From Azotobacter vinelandii CA (GTDB lineage: Bacteria; Pseudomonadota; Gammaproteobacteria; Pseudomonadales; Pseudomonadaceae), in contig NC_021149.1 of assembly GCF_000380335.1 (NCBI RefSeq), positions 992,001 to 1,056,000 of the forward strand: a DNA stretch of 64,000 nucleotides, given 5' to 3'. Numbering within the stretch: the first letter of the stretch is position 1; each line of letters begins with the position of its first letter. The notes under the pieces are model-generated. The model was not told the DNA's origin and did not search any database. It worked only from the letters and a program-made list of their open reading frames with translations. The position numbers were made by a program, and so were the translations under genes. Of the stretch, positions 28,893 to 37,246 are shown one piece after another.

Positions 28893-29888
28893 TCAGCGCC
28901 CGCTCCGTTCGATCAGGATGCGTTCCTGGCTGCACTCGCCAGGGGTGGGGCCGTGCGTCCTGGACGGTCGTGGGCCGATCAGGCCGGCCAGGGTCGGGCC
29001 CTCCCGGAAGTCCACCGGCAGGTGGACCTGGATCTCGTGGAGCCGGTTGTCGGTGCACAGGAAAGCGAAGCTGTCGGGCGCGTCCGGATGGGTGCGGCGG
29101 AGGATTTCCTGCAGCGTGCGGCGTTCGACGTTCTTGCCGATGTTCGCCCGGATGTACTGGCCGAGTTCCGAATCGTTGACCGTGCGCACCGCGGTCACCG
29201 CCTTGCGGAAATAGGCGTCGTCGTCCATGTCGGTCTGGCAGGTGCCATGTTTCTTCCATTCGTAGTTGCCGAAGTCGTTTTCGAAATAGAAGTTCGGCAT
29301 CCAGGGCTTGATGTAGGAGAGCGTTTCTTCGCTGAGCTGAATATCGGTTCTGGAACAGTTGCCGTAATTCTTGCCGCACTCCTTCTTGTTCGGCCAGAGT
29401 CCGTGCAGCGTGAAGTTGGCGATGTTCAGTTCGCCGCTTTCCATGGCCCGGCATTCGGGTTTCTGCTTGCTCTTGCTTTTCGCCAATTTGTGTTCGCAGA
29501 AGCCCGGCTGCCAGGTAATGGCCAGTACATAGCTATCCTGCAGGCCCGGGGTCTGGCAGACGCCGGCGGACTGCTGCGGCCGTTCGCGGCGGGCTGAACT
29601 GGCCGGTTCCAGGGCCCCGGCATCGCCGCAATCCGCCGGAACCCAGCGCAATGGCTCGGCGTTGCCGGGCATTTCGATGCGCAGCCATTGGTAATCGCGT
29701 TCGTCGATCTCGCGAATCCGGTACTCGCGGCCGGGTTCGGTCTTCACCGCGCCGGGATTGGTCTTCTTGCGGAACGACTGGTAGGCCTCGCAACTCTGCC
29801 CGGCGACGAAGGTGCCGGAGGCGGGCTGGCTGGCCCAGGCGATGTCGGTCAGGAGGTAGAGCAGCAGGAGCAGGGCGGATCTGTGCAT
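28893..29888 (-). CDS. Secreted ribonuclease T2 family protein
   Basis: Exported RNase of 331 residues. A signal peptide ends near residue 19 (DIAWA). Both catalytic sites of the T2 family are intact: CAS-I NFTLHGLWPNKKECG and CAS-II YEWKKHGTCQTD, each with its histidine. About 100 extra N-terminal residues (AGQSCEAYQSFRKKTNPGAV) precede the catalytic domain and are of unknown role. It cleaves RNA in the periplasm or outside the cell for nutrient scavenging or stress. It stands alone between the mms regulator and the long repeat. Confidence 0.9.
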   Translation of the reverse strand: MHRSALLLLLYLLTDIAWASQPASGTFVAGQSCEAYQSFRKKTNPGAVKTEPGREYRIREIDERDYQWLRIEMPGNAEPLRWVPADCGDAGALEPASSARRERPQQSAGVCQTPGLQDSYVLAITWQPGFCEHKLAKSKSKQKPECRAMESGELNIANFTLHGLWPNKKECGKNYGNCSRTDIQLSEETLSYIKPWMPNFYFENDFGNYEWKKHGTCQTDMDDDAYFRKAVTAVRTVNDSELGQYIRANIGKNVERRTLQEILRRTHPDAPDSFAFLCTDNRLHEIQVHLPVDFREGPTLAGLIGPRPSRTHGPTPGECSQERILIERSGR

Positions 29889-30004
29889 GATGTTTATCTG
29901 GCAGGGAAGGGCGCGGGGGGCGATTTCGAAAGGCGCGCCACTATAGCAAGGGCGATGGCGGGATTCCTTTCATTAACCGGCCTGGGCAGGCGGAGGGGAT
30001 GAAG

Positions 30005-30697
30005 CCGGACTGGAAAGATTGTATGTCGGGGCGTTTCGGCTCCGCTGCATCAGCTGCTTGCCGAGTGGCCGGACAGTCCCTGTTTCGGGCCCCCGCCCGA
30101 GTCACTTTCTCTTTGCTCGCGCAAAAGAGAAAGTGACCAAAGAGAAAGCGCGCCCGATCATTCGGCCCCGGCTGCGCCGGGGTTCCCTCGCTCCGGCGCC
30201 GCTCCGGGGGCACGTCGCGAAGGGACGTCCCTGTCCCTTCGCGACTCGCTCGGCGTCCTGCCTCGCGTCCCCCTCCGCGACACCTGCGCTCGGCCTCCTG
30301 AACGGGAGTCGGTTCCGCGCTGCCTGAAAGCGCTTTTGCTCTTCTTGTGGCACCACGGCCTGTCAGGCAACGCCGGATGCCCCCTTCAGGAGGCCGAGCG
30401 GAATCGTCGTGGAAGGGGTCGAGCGGCAAGGATGCCGCGAGAGCCGCGATGGGCCATGGATGGCCCTTCGCGGCGGGCCCCTGGAACGGCGATGTAGGGA
30501 GGGAACCCGGAGCGAAGCGCAGGGCCGGATGAGGGGGTGGCCTTCTTTTTGGTTACTTTTTCTTGGCCAAAACAAGAAAAAGTGACTCGGCCGGGGGGCC
30601 GAAACAGGGAGTGTCCGGCCCCTCGGCAAGCAGCCATGCCAAGGCTCACACAATCTTTCCAGTCTGATATCAGGCGAGCGCTTCATGCGATTGCCCC
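30005..30697. repeat. Fold-back repeat element, copy A
   Basis: About 690 bp, nearly the same sequence as 40936-41665. The right end is a 51-bp motif at 30647-30697 (ending in inverted GGGCAATCGCATGAAGCGC); the left end is a shortened inverted copy starting CCGGACTGGAAAGATTGT. The two arms are inverted repeats of each other over GCTTGCCGAG, GGCCGGACA and CCTGTTTCGG, and each arm carries a hairpin (30101-30137 and 30552-30586). The middle holds further inverted repeats (CGCTCGGCCTCCTGAA and complement). Frames inside it are not supported as genes. Confidence 0.85.
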
Positions 30698-30791
30698 GAT
30701 TACCGATCCTTTCAAGGGCTCTGACCGCAGGGGCCGGCCTCCCGGACCGGGCGTCGTCCCCCGTTGTCCTGGCATGGATGGAGCGGCAGGC

Positions 30792-31595
30792 TCAGTGCAG
30801 CGCATCCACCACTTCTACCTGACGCAGGCGCTGGTCCAGCCGCAGGCGCTCGCTCGGGTCGTCGCAGAGCAGCAGGGCGCGCTGCAGGTCGAAACGCTCG
30901 CCCTGGGGGCATTCGAGCCGTTGGTAGAGATCGGCCCGGGCGAGGTGGTCGGCGACGCTGGGCGGACCGAGCAGCAGGACCCGCTCGGCGTCCTTCAGGG
31001 CCGCCAGCGGGTCGTCGTTCTGCTCGTGCAACTGGCGCAGCAGGCGCGACAGGTGTTGCAGCAGGTGATGCGCGGGACAGGACTGCAGGTGGCGGCCCTC
31101 CAGTTCCGCCGGCGCGCCGTGCTGGCGCAGCAGCAGTTCGCGGCAGTCGCGGCTGTAGAGGCGGCGGCCGCTGACGGGATCGAGCAGGTGGTCGGCGTTT
31201 TCCACGCGCAGCAGGAGGTGTCCGGGGAAGTCCACGCCATACAGGGGAATCTCCAGGCGCCGGGCCACTTCCAGGGCGATCAGCGCCAGCGCCAGCGGAT
31301 GGCCGCGACGCTGTTGCAGCACCCGGTGCGGCAGCGCCGCGGCCGGGCGCAGCGGCAGGTGGTCCTCTTCGTGGAGGCCCAGGTCGTGCAACAGGCGCAG
31401 CAGCGGCTGACCCAACTCCCGCGCCGGCAGGACGGGCAGGCCGGCGGCGACCTGTTGCGCCAGGCCGCCGATGTCGCGCAGGACGGGTTCGGGGCGCAGG
31501 GCGGGGTCGTGTTCGGTGGCGATCCACAAGGCAGCCTCGAAGAGGGCTGGCGGATCGCGTTGCAGGCAGGCAAAGCAGGCTTGGCGCGAGTTCAT
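30792..31595 (-). CDS. SirB1 family protein (transglutaminase-like and TPR regions)
   Basis: Cytosolic protein of 267 residues. The SirB1 N-domain (about 1-160) has a conserved block (QQRRGHPLALALIALEVARR; LEIPLYGVDFPGHLLLRVEN), the inactive or altered transglutaminase-like core of this family. The C-terminal helical TPR-like part (about 190-265) contains DPLAALKDAERVLLLGPP. Relatives are widespread in proteobacteria without a firm function. The ATG at 31595 is preferred over 31610 because AGGAG is six bases before it. It is divergent from the leucine dehydrogenase gene. Confidence 0.82.
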   Translation of the reverse strand: MNSRQACFACLQRDPPALFEAALWIATEHDPALRPEPVLRDIGGLAQQVAAGLPVLPARELGQPLLRLLHDLGLHEEDHLPLRPAAALPHRVLQQRRGHPLALALIALEVARRLEIPLYGVDFPGHLLLRVENADHLLDPVSGRRLYSRDCRELLLRQHGAPAELEGRHLQSCPAHHLLQHLSRLLRQLHEQNDDPLAALKDAERVLLLGPPSVADHLARADLYQRLECPQGERFDLQRALLLCDDPSERLRLDQRLRQVEVVDALH

Positions 31596-31719
31596 GACAT
31601 ACTCCTGCACTCTTGTCCTGTTTTTAGCCGCCGTGAAGGAATCCGTCCAGAGCGCGCCGACCGCTGCGGCCGGGGGCCACGCCTATACTCAGGGTGAACG
31701 TCAGCCAGGGAGTATCGCC

Positions 31720-32739
31720 ATGTTCGCCCTGATGAAAGCCGCCCGGCTCGAAGCATTGCATCTGACGCGGGATCCCGTCACCGGCCTCGAAGCCATCATC
31801 GCCATCCACAGCACCCGTCTCGGTCCCGCGCTCGGCGGCTGCCGCTTCCTCGACTACGCCGACACCGAGAGCGCGGTGCGCGACGCCATGCGCCTGGCCC
31901 AGGGCATGAGCTACAAGGCCGCGCTGGCCGGGCTGGAACTCGGCGGCGGCAAGGCGGTGCTGATCCGCCCACCGCACATCGGCGACCGCTGCGCGCTGTT
32001 CCAGGCCTTCGGACGCTTCATCGAAACCCTCGGTGGCCGCTACATCACCGCCGTCGACAGCGGTACCTCGAGCACCGACATGGACTGCATCGCCCGGCAG
32101 ACCCGACATGTCACCAGCACCACCGACGAGGGCGACCCCTCGCCGCACACCGCCGAGGGGGTGTTCGCCGGCATCCGCGCCACGGCCAGGGCGCGTCTCG
32201 GTTGCGAGGAGCTGGAGGGCTTGCGTATCGCCGTGCAGGGCCTCGGCCATGTCGGCTACGCGCTGAGCGAGCGGCTCGCCGCGGCCGGTGCCGAACTGCT
32301 GGTCAGCGATCTCGAGCACAGCCGCGTGCAGCGGGCGGTCGAGCACCTGGGCGCGCGCCCGGTGGCCAGCGACGCGCTGCTGCGCGAACCCTGCGACATC
32401 CTGGCGCCCTGCGGCCTGGGCGGCATCCTCAACGGCGAGTCGGTCGGCACGCTGCGCTGCGCCGCGGTGGCCGGCGCTGCCAACAACCAACTGGCCGGCC
32501 CGGAGGTCGCCGATCTGCTGCAACGGCGCGGCATCCTCTATGCGCCGGACTACGTTATCAATGCCGGCGGGCTGATCTACGTGGCGCTGCGTCACCGCGG
32601 CGAAAGCGACCAGAGCATCGGCGCGCACCTGGGCGGCATCCGCCTGCGGTTGAGCGCCATCTACGCACGTTCCCTGGCCGAGGGATGCTCGCCGGCGCGC
32701 ATCGCCGACGAGGAGGCGGAGCGGCTGATCTACGGCTAG
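31720..32739 (+). CDS. ldh: Leucine (branched-chain amino acid) dehydrogenase
   Basis: Glu/Leu/Phe/Val-dehydrogenase family enzyme of 339 residues. The substrate domain has GPALGGCRF and the glycine-rich block YKAALAGLELGGGKAVL, whose lysines bind and activate the amino acid. The NAD domain has VQGLGHVGYALSERLAA. It deaminates leucine, valine and isoleucine to 2-oxo acids, which are substrates of the dehydrogenase encoded 133 bp downstream. The order (ldh, E1alpha, E1beta, E2) matches the P. aeruginosa PA3418-PA3415 region as I recall it. AGGGAG precedes the ATG. Confidence 0.9.
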   Translation: MFALMKAARLEALHLTRDPVTGLEAIIAIHSTRLGPALGGCRFLDYADTESAVRDAMRLAQGMSYKAALAGLELGGGKAVLIRPPHIGDRCALFQAFGRFIETLGGRYITAVDSGTSSTDMDCIARQTRHVTSTTDEGDPSPHTAEGVFAGIRATARARLGCEELEGLRIAVQGLGHVGYALSERLAAAGAELLVSDLEHSRVQRAVEHLGARPVASDALLREPCDILAPCGLGGILNGESVGTLRCAAVAGAANNQLAGPEVADLLQRRGILYAPDYVINAGGLIYVALRHRGESDQSIGAHLGGIRLRLSAIYARSLAEGCSPARIADEEAERLIYG

Positions 32740-32872
32740 AGTTCAGGAGGCGCCGGCCGGAGGACACCCCTTCGCGGCGCCCTCGTGGATTTCGAGATGC
32801 AATCGTCCCGTCATTGCCCGCAGCCACAAGCGGCGGGTTCGGACGCGCCCACAAGGCGCCGAGGAGTCCAGA

Positions 32873-33961
32873 ATGTCACCCGATCTTCCCTACACCCGCT
32901 ACCTGGCGCCCGACGGCCGGCCGCTGGCCGAGCTGCCCGCCTGGGCCGACGATTTCAACCTGCTCACCCGACTCTACCGGCAGATGGTGCTGACCCGTCT
33001 GTTCGACCAGAAGGCAGTGGCCCTGCAGCGCACCGGGCGGATCGGCACCTATGCGCCGACCCTCGGCCAGGAGGCCATCGGCGTGGCCATCGGCAGCCTG
33101 ATGCAGGCCGAGGACGTGCTGGTGCCCTATTACCGCGACACCGCCGTGCAGTTGATGCGCGGGGTATGCATGGAGGAGATCCTCCTCTACTGGGGCGGCG
33201 ACGAGCGCGGCAGCGACTTCGTCGATCCGCGCGCCGCCCGGGATTTCCCGATCTGCGTGCCGATCGCCACCCAGGCCCTGCATGCCTGCGGCGTGGCCAC
33301 GGCGTTCAAGATCCGCGGCGAGCACCGCGTCGCCGTCACCACCTGCGGCGACGGCGCGACCAGCAAGGGCGACTTTCTCGAGGCGCTGAACGTCGCCGGC
33401 GCCTGGCAGTTGCCGGTGGTCTTCGTGGTCAACGACAACCAGTGGGCGATCTCGGTGCCGCGGCGCATCCAGTGCGGCGCGCCGACCCTGGCGCAGAAGG
33501 CGATCGGCGCCGGCATCCACGGCGAGCAGGTCGACGGCAACGACATCCTCGCCGTCTGCGACCGCATGCGCCAGGCCCTGGCGCGCGCCCGCCACGGCAA
33601 GGGGCCGGTGCTGCTGGAGTGCCTGAGCTACCGCCTGGGCGACCACACCACCGCCGACGACGCCACCCGCTACCGTTGCGCCGAGGAGGTTCGCCAGGCC
33701 TGGGAGGAGGAGCCGGTCAAGCGTCTGCGGGCCTTCCTCGCTTCCCAGGGGGTATGGGACGAAGGCCGCGAGCAGGCGCTGGTCGCCGACTGCCAGGCCG
33801 AGGTGCAGCGCGCCGTGGAGTCCTTCGAGGCGGCCGGCGTGCAGCCGCTGTCCTCGGTGTTCGAGCATGTCTACGCGCGCTGGCCCTCGGCCCTGGCCGA
33901 GCAGCGCGAGACGCTCGCGGAACGGCTGGTCCGCCGCCAGGGAGGCGAATGTCATGAGTAA
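32873..33961 (+). CDS. 2-oxo acid dehydrogenase E1 alpha subunit (branched-chain type)
   Basis: Thiamine-diphosphate enzyme subunit of 362 residues. The ThDP motif runs from GDGATSKGDFLEALN to VVNDNQWAIS (about 160-195). IGTYAPTLGQEAIGVAIGSL lies near 56-75 and the phosphorylation-loop-like YRLGDHTTADDATRYR near 248. It decarboxylates branched-chain 2-oxo acids with the E1beta partner. Genes like this are often labelled pdhA, but linkage with leucine dehydrogenase favours branched-chain substrates. It overlaps E1beta by eight bases. Confidence 0.9.
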   Translation: MSPDLPYTRYLAPDGRPLAELPAWADDFNLLTRLYRQMVLTRLFDQKAVALQRTGRIGTYAPTLGQEAIGVAIGSLMQAEDVLVPYYRDTAVQLMRGVCMEEILLYWGGDERGSDFVDPRAARDFPICVPIATQALHACGVATAFKIRGEHRVAVTTCGDGATSKGDFLEALNVAGAWQLPVVFVVNDNQWAISVPRRIQCGAPTLAQKAIGAGIHGEQVDGNDILAVCDRMRQALARARHGKGPVLLECLSYRLGDHTTADDATRYRCAEEVRQAWEEEPVKRLRAFLASQGVWDEGREQALVADCQAEVQRAVESFEAAGVQPLSSVFEHVYARWPSALAEQRETLAERLVRRQGGECHE

Positions 33962-34940
33962 CGGAAAATACACCCTGGTGGAGGCGGTCAACCTGGCCCT
34001 GCACCGGGCGATGCGCGACGACGAGAATGTGGTGGTGCTCGGCGAGGACGTGGGGGTCAATGGCGGGGTGTTCCGCGCCACCCTCGGGTTGCGCGAGGCC
34101 TTCGGCTTCAAGCGGGTGCTCGACACGCCGCTGGCCGAGACCATGCTCGCCGGCCTTTCGGTGGGCATGGCCGCCCAGGGGCTCAGGCCGGTGGTCGAGA
34201 TCCAGTTCATGGGTTTCGTCTACGCCGCCATGGAGCACCTGGTGTCCCACGCCAGCCGCCTGCGCAACCGCACCCGCGGCCGGCTGAGCTGCCCCATGGT
34301 GCTGCGCACGCCGATGGGCGCTGGCATCCGCGCGCCGGAGCACCACAGCGAGAGCACCGAGGCGCTGTTCGCGCACATCCCCGGTCTGCGCGTGGTGGTG
34401 CCGTCTTCCCCGGCGCGGGCCTACGGCCTGCTGCTGGCGGCCATCGACGACCCCGACCCGGTGGTCTTCCTCGAACCGACCCGCTTGTACCGGATGAATC
34501 CGCAGCCCGTGGCCGACGACGGCCGGCGCCTGCCGCTGGACAGTTGCTTCACCCTGCGCGAGGGCCGCGACCTGACCCTGGTCAGTTGGGGCGCCAGCGT
34601 CCACGAGAGCCTGCAGGCCGCTGCCGCCCTGGCCGAGCGCGGCATCGACGCCGAGGTGATCGACGTCGCCTGCCTCAAGCCGCTGGACCTCGACACCCTG
34701 GAGGCCTCGGTACGCAAGACCGGCCGCTGCGTGATCGTCCACGAGGCGCCGAAGAGCTGCGCGGTCGGCGCGGAGATCGCCGCCAGCCTCTACGAGCGCG
34801 TCCTGCCCGACCTGCATGCGCCGATCCAGCGCGTCGCCGCCCCGGACATTCCGCCGCCGCTGTACCGGCTGGAGCAGTTCTACCTGCCGGGCACCGGGGA
34901 CATCCTCGCCGCTTGCGAGACGGTGCTGGACTACGCCTGA
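33954..34940 (+). CDS. 2-oxo acid dehydrogenase E1 beta subunit
   Basis: Transketolase-like subunit of 328 residues. It begins KYTLVEAVNLALHRAMRDDE, with GEDVGVNGGVFRAT (about 24-37), a conserved region LAETMLAGLSVGMAAQGLRP and the C-domain GRCVIVHEAPKSCAVGAEIA. It forms the alpha2-beta2 E1 with the upstream gene. The frame is open further upstream, but the start overlapping the E1alpha stop gives the normal N-terminus. E2 follows after 19 bp with an AGAGGAG ribosome site. Confidence 0.9.
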   Translation: MSNGKYTLVEAVNLALHRAMRDDENVVVLGEDVGVNGGVFRATLGLREAFGFKRVLDTPLAETMLAGLSVGMAAQGLRPVVEIQFMGFVYAAMEHLVSHASRLRNRTRGRLSCPMVLRTPMGAGIRAPEHHSESTEALFAHIPGLRVVVPSSPARAYGLLLAAIDDPDPVVFLEPTRLYRMNPQPVADDGRRLPLDSCFTLREGRDLTLVSWGASVHESLQAAAALAERGIDAEVIDVACLKPLDLDTLEASVRKTGRCVIVHEAPKSCAVGAEIAASLYERVLPDLHAPIQRVAAPDIPPPLYRLEQFYLPGTGDILAACETVLDYA

Positions 34941-34959
34941 GGGACAGAGGAGAACGAGC

Positions 34960-36063
34960 ATGAAATATTTCAAACTGCCCGACCTCGGCGAAGGTCTGCA
35001 GGAAGCCGAGATCGTCGAGTGGCACGTCAAGGCCGGCGACAGCGTGAAGGCCGACCAGTTGCTGGTTTCGGTGGAAACCGCCAAGGCCATCGTCGATATC
35101 CCGGCGCCCTATGACGGGGTGGTGGCCAAGACCTTCGGCGGGGTGGGCGATCTGCTGCACGTCGGCGAGCCGCTGATCGGCTACGAAGGAGAGGGCGACG
35201 CCGGCACCGTGGTCGGCCGTCTGGAAGGCGGCGCCGAGGGACAGGCGGACAGCTTCTGCATCGGCGCCGCGCCCTCGACCCGCGAGCATCTGGCACCGCG
35301 GGCTACCCCGGCGGTACGCCAGTTGGCGCAGAAACTGGGCGTCGAGCTGGCCGATCTGAAGGGCTCCGGCCCGGACGGGCTGGTCACCCGCGCCGACGTG
35401 GAGGCCGCCGCGGAGGGCGCGCGCGCGCGCTTCGGTGGCGAGAAGCTGCGCGGCGTGCGGCGCAGCATGGCGATCAACATGGCCCGCGCGCATGCCGAGG
35501 TGGTGCCGGTGACCCTGTTCGCCGACGCCGACCTGCATCGCTGGGCGCAGGCCCGCGACCCCATGGTGCGCCTGGCCGGGGCCATCGCCGCCGCCTGCGC
35601 CGCCGAACCGCTGCTCAACGCCTGGTTCGACGGCAGGAGCCTGTCGCTGCGCCGGCACGCACAGCTCGACCTGGGCATCGCCGTGGACACCCCGGACGGT
35701 CTCTTCGTGCCGGTGCTGCGCGACGTTGGTGCGCGTAGCGCGGAGGATCTGAAGGAGGGCATGGCCAGACTGCGCGCCGACGTGCGGGCGCGCTCCATTC
35801 CGCCGCAGGAGATGATGGGCGCGACCCTCACCCTGTCGAACTACGGCACCCTGTTCGGGCGCTACGCCAATCCCGTAGTGGTGCCGCCGCAGGTAGCCAT
35901 CGTCGGCGCCGGCGCCATCCGCCAGGAACCGGTGGCGGTGGACGGCCGGGTGGCCGTGCATCCGGTGCTGCCGCTGTCCTTGACCTTCGACCACCGCGCG
36001 GTCACCGGCGGCGAAGCGGCGCGTTTTCTCAAGGCGCTGGTCGAGGCGCTGGAACGGCCGTAG
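34960..36063 (+). CDS. Dihydrolipoamide acyltransferase (E2) of the 2-oxo acid dehydrogenase
   Basis: E2 core protein of 367 residues with one lipoyl domain (1-78; lipoylated K42 in VSVETAKAIVDIPAP), a Pro/Ala linker, a subunit-binding domain (about 112-148, ATPAVRQLAQKLGVELADLK) and a catalytic domain ending SLTFDHRAVTGGEAARFL. The catalytic histidine is present, while the usual aspartate of DHRxxDG is threonine. One lipoyl domain and short length match pseudomonad BkdB-like E2s. No E3 (lipoamide dehydrogenase) gene follows in the window, so E3 must be shared. Confidence 0.9.
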   Translation: MKYFKLPDLGEGLQEAEIVEWHVKAGDSVKADQLLVSVETAKAIVDIPAPYDGVVAKTFGGVGDLLHVGEPLIGYEGEGDAGTVVGRLEGGAEGQADSFCIGAAPSTREHLAPRATPAVRQLAQKLGVELADLKGSGPDGLVTRADVEAAAEGARARFGGEKLRGVRRSMAINMARAHAEVVPVTLFADADLHRWAQARDPMVRLAGAIAAACAAEPLLNAWFDGRSLSLRRHAQLDLGIAVDTPDGLFVPVLRDVGARSAEDLKEGMARLRADVRARSIPPQEMMGATLTLSNYGTLFGRYANPVVVPPQVAIVGAGAIRQEPVAVDGRVAVHPVLPLSLTFDHRAVTGGEAARFLKALVEALERP

Positions 36064-36114
36064 CCCGCGGCTCGCGCCATCCGCCCGGCCCGCCCGGTGG
36101 CGCGACGGTTCGCC

Positions 36115-36336
36115 CTAGCTGGCGGAGTTTGCCGCCAGCTCTCCCTTCACTGCGGCGATGCAGCCCTGCAGCCACTGCGGGTCGCGCCATTGGTCGGCCT
36201 CGATGAGGTGGCGCAGGGCGATGCCCGTGTTGTCGGAAAGCGTCATCAGAATGCTGCCGTCCGGGCCTTTCACGCAGAAATTGACGTTGTATTCCGCTTG
36301 GAAAGCCTCGCTGATGGTCTGGAAAGGGCTATCCAT
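36115..36336 (-). CDS. Small conserved pseudomonad protein, DUF3509-like
   Basis: Protein of 73 residues starting MDSPFQTISEAFQAEYNVNF and containing VKGPDGSILMTLSDNTGIAL. Composition and layout (short acidic/aromatic N-part, GPDGS turn, a helix RHLIEADQWRDPQWL) resemble the DUF3509 family of Pseudomonas. No function is known. It converges with the E2 gene; a weak hairpin (7-bp stem, 36072-36105) lies between them. Confidence 0.6.
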   Translation of the reverse strand: MDSPFQTISEAFQAEYNVNFCVKGPDGSILMTLSDNTGIALRHLIEADQWRDPQWLQGCIAAVKGELAANSAS

Positions 36337-36619
36337 GGGCGTACTTCCTGCACGAGTGACTGATGAACGAATGGACAGGCAGCGGCGCAGCAAGTTCGTA
36401 GTCATCCGATCAAGCCCCTACATTTTTTTCCGACCGATGGGCTTGAGTTGGATTCGACGATTTGCAAAACATGGGCTAGTGCGTTTCCGCACCGAGCTGT
36501 CGATAATGCTCCCCGACGGATTCGATGGGGTATCTGGTCCGTTTCATGCATACTACATGCATCCATTCAAGGCCGCCTGCCGGGCTGTCCCCGTCGGGCG
36601 CTTACGCGAGGGCTGTAAA

Positions 36620-37120
36620 GTGAAGATCGACAAAGCTGAAGGATTGCGGCAGCAGATGCATGGGGTGGCCGAGTCGCTGGGCAACCTGCTGGTGGAGGGG
36701 TTCCACTACCTGGCGCTGTTCGCGATCGGTGGCGTGACGGCCTGGGCGGCGGTGCATGCCTTCTTCGACATGGTCGAAAAGGGCCACATCACCATCGACG
36801 ACATCCTCCTGCTGTTCATCTACCTCGAGCTCGGCGCCATGGTCGGCATCTACTTCAAGACCAACCACATGCCGATCCGTTTCCTCATCTACGTGGCGAT
36901 CACCGCGCTGACCCGGCTGATGATCGGCGACATTTCCCATAACCACTCGCCCTCCTGGGGGGTGGTGATAGTGTCCGGGGCGATCCTGCTGCTGGCCCTG
37001 TCGAACCTAGTGGTGCGCTACGCCTCCTCGCGCTTCCCGTCCGAGCAATCGGAAAGCCCGTCCTCCATACGTCGGCGCTTCATGATGTCGAAGGAAAAGA
37101 CCACCGCCACGACCGATTGA
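36620..37120 (+). CDS. psiE: PsiE family phosphate-starvation-inducible membrane protein
   Basis: Inner-membrane protein of 166 residues with four helices (about 22-42, 58-75, 83-100 and 120-140) and the family block LFIYLELGAMVGIYFKTNHM, followed by RFLIYVAITALTRLMIGD. Molecular function is unknown; E. coli psiE is induced by phosphate shortage. I chose the GTG at 36620, which follows GAGGG; the frame is open much further upstream without a ribosome site. The C-terminal 25 residues are polar (SEQSESPSSIRRR). A 15-bp tandem repeat starts just after the stop. Confidence 0.85.
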   Translation: MKIDKAEGLRQQMHGVAESLGNLLVEGFHYLALFAIGGVTAWAAVHAFFDMVEKGHITIDDILLLFIYLELGAMVGIYFKTNHMPIRFLIYVAITALTRLMIGDISHNHSPSWGVVIVSGAILLLALSNLVVRYASSRFPSEQSESPSSIRRRFMMSKEKTTATTD

Positions 37121-37121
37121 T

Positions 37122-37166
37122 CGGGTCGCGTCAGACCGGGTCACGGCAGACCGGGTCGCGTCAGAC
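37122..37166. repeat. 15-bp tandem repeat, three copies
   Basis: CGGGTCGCGTCAGAC, CGGGTCACGGCAGAC, CGGGTCGCGTCAGAC directly after the psiE stop. The copies are head to tail with two mismatches in the middle unit. Replication slippage is the likely origin. Confidence 0.85.
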
Positions 37167-37246
37167 CGGAGTCTGCTCCGCCCGGACGGCGGGACGGGCG
37201 TGCAGGGATGCACGCCGACGCCTCTTCGCGGCGATGCCGCAAACCC

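Noticed and set aside
30537-31697. Open frames starting in fold-back copy A (and 41319-41885 in copy B)
   Set aside because: The N-terminal peptide (LVTFSWPKQEKVTRPGG) comes from the hairpin arm and recurs wherever the repeat occurs; the rest is antisense to the SirB1 gene or noncoding.
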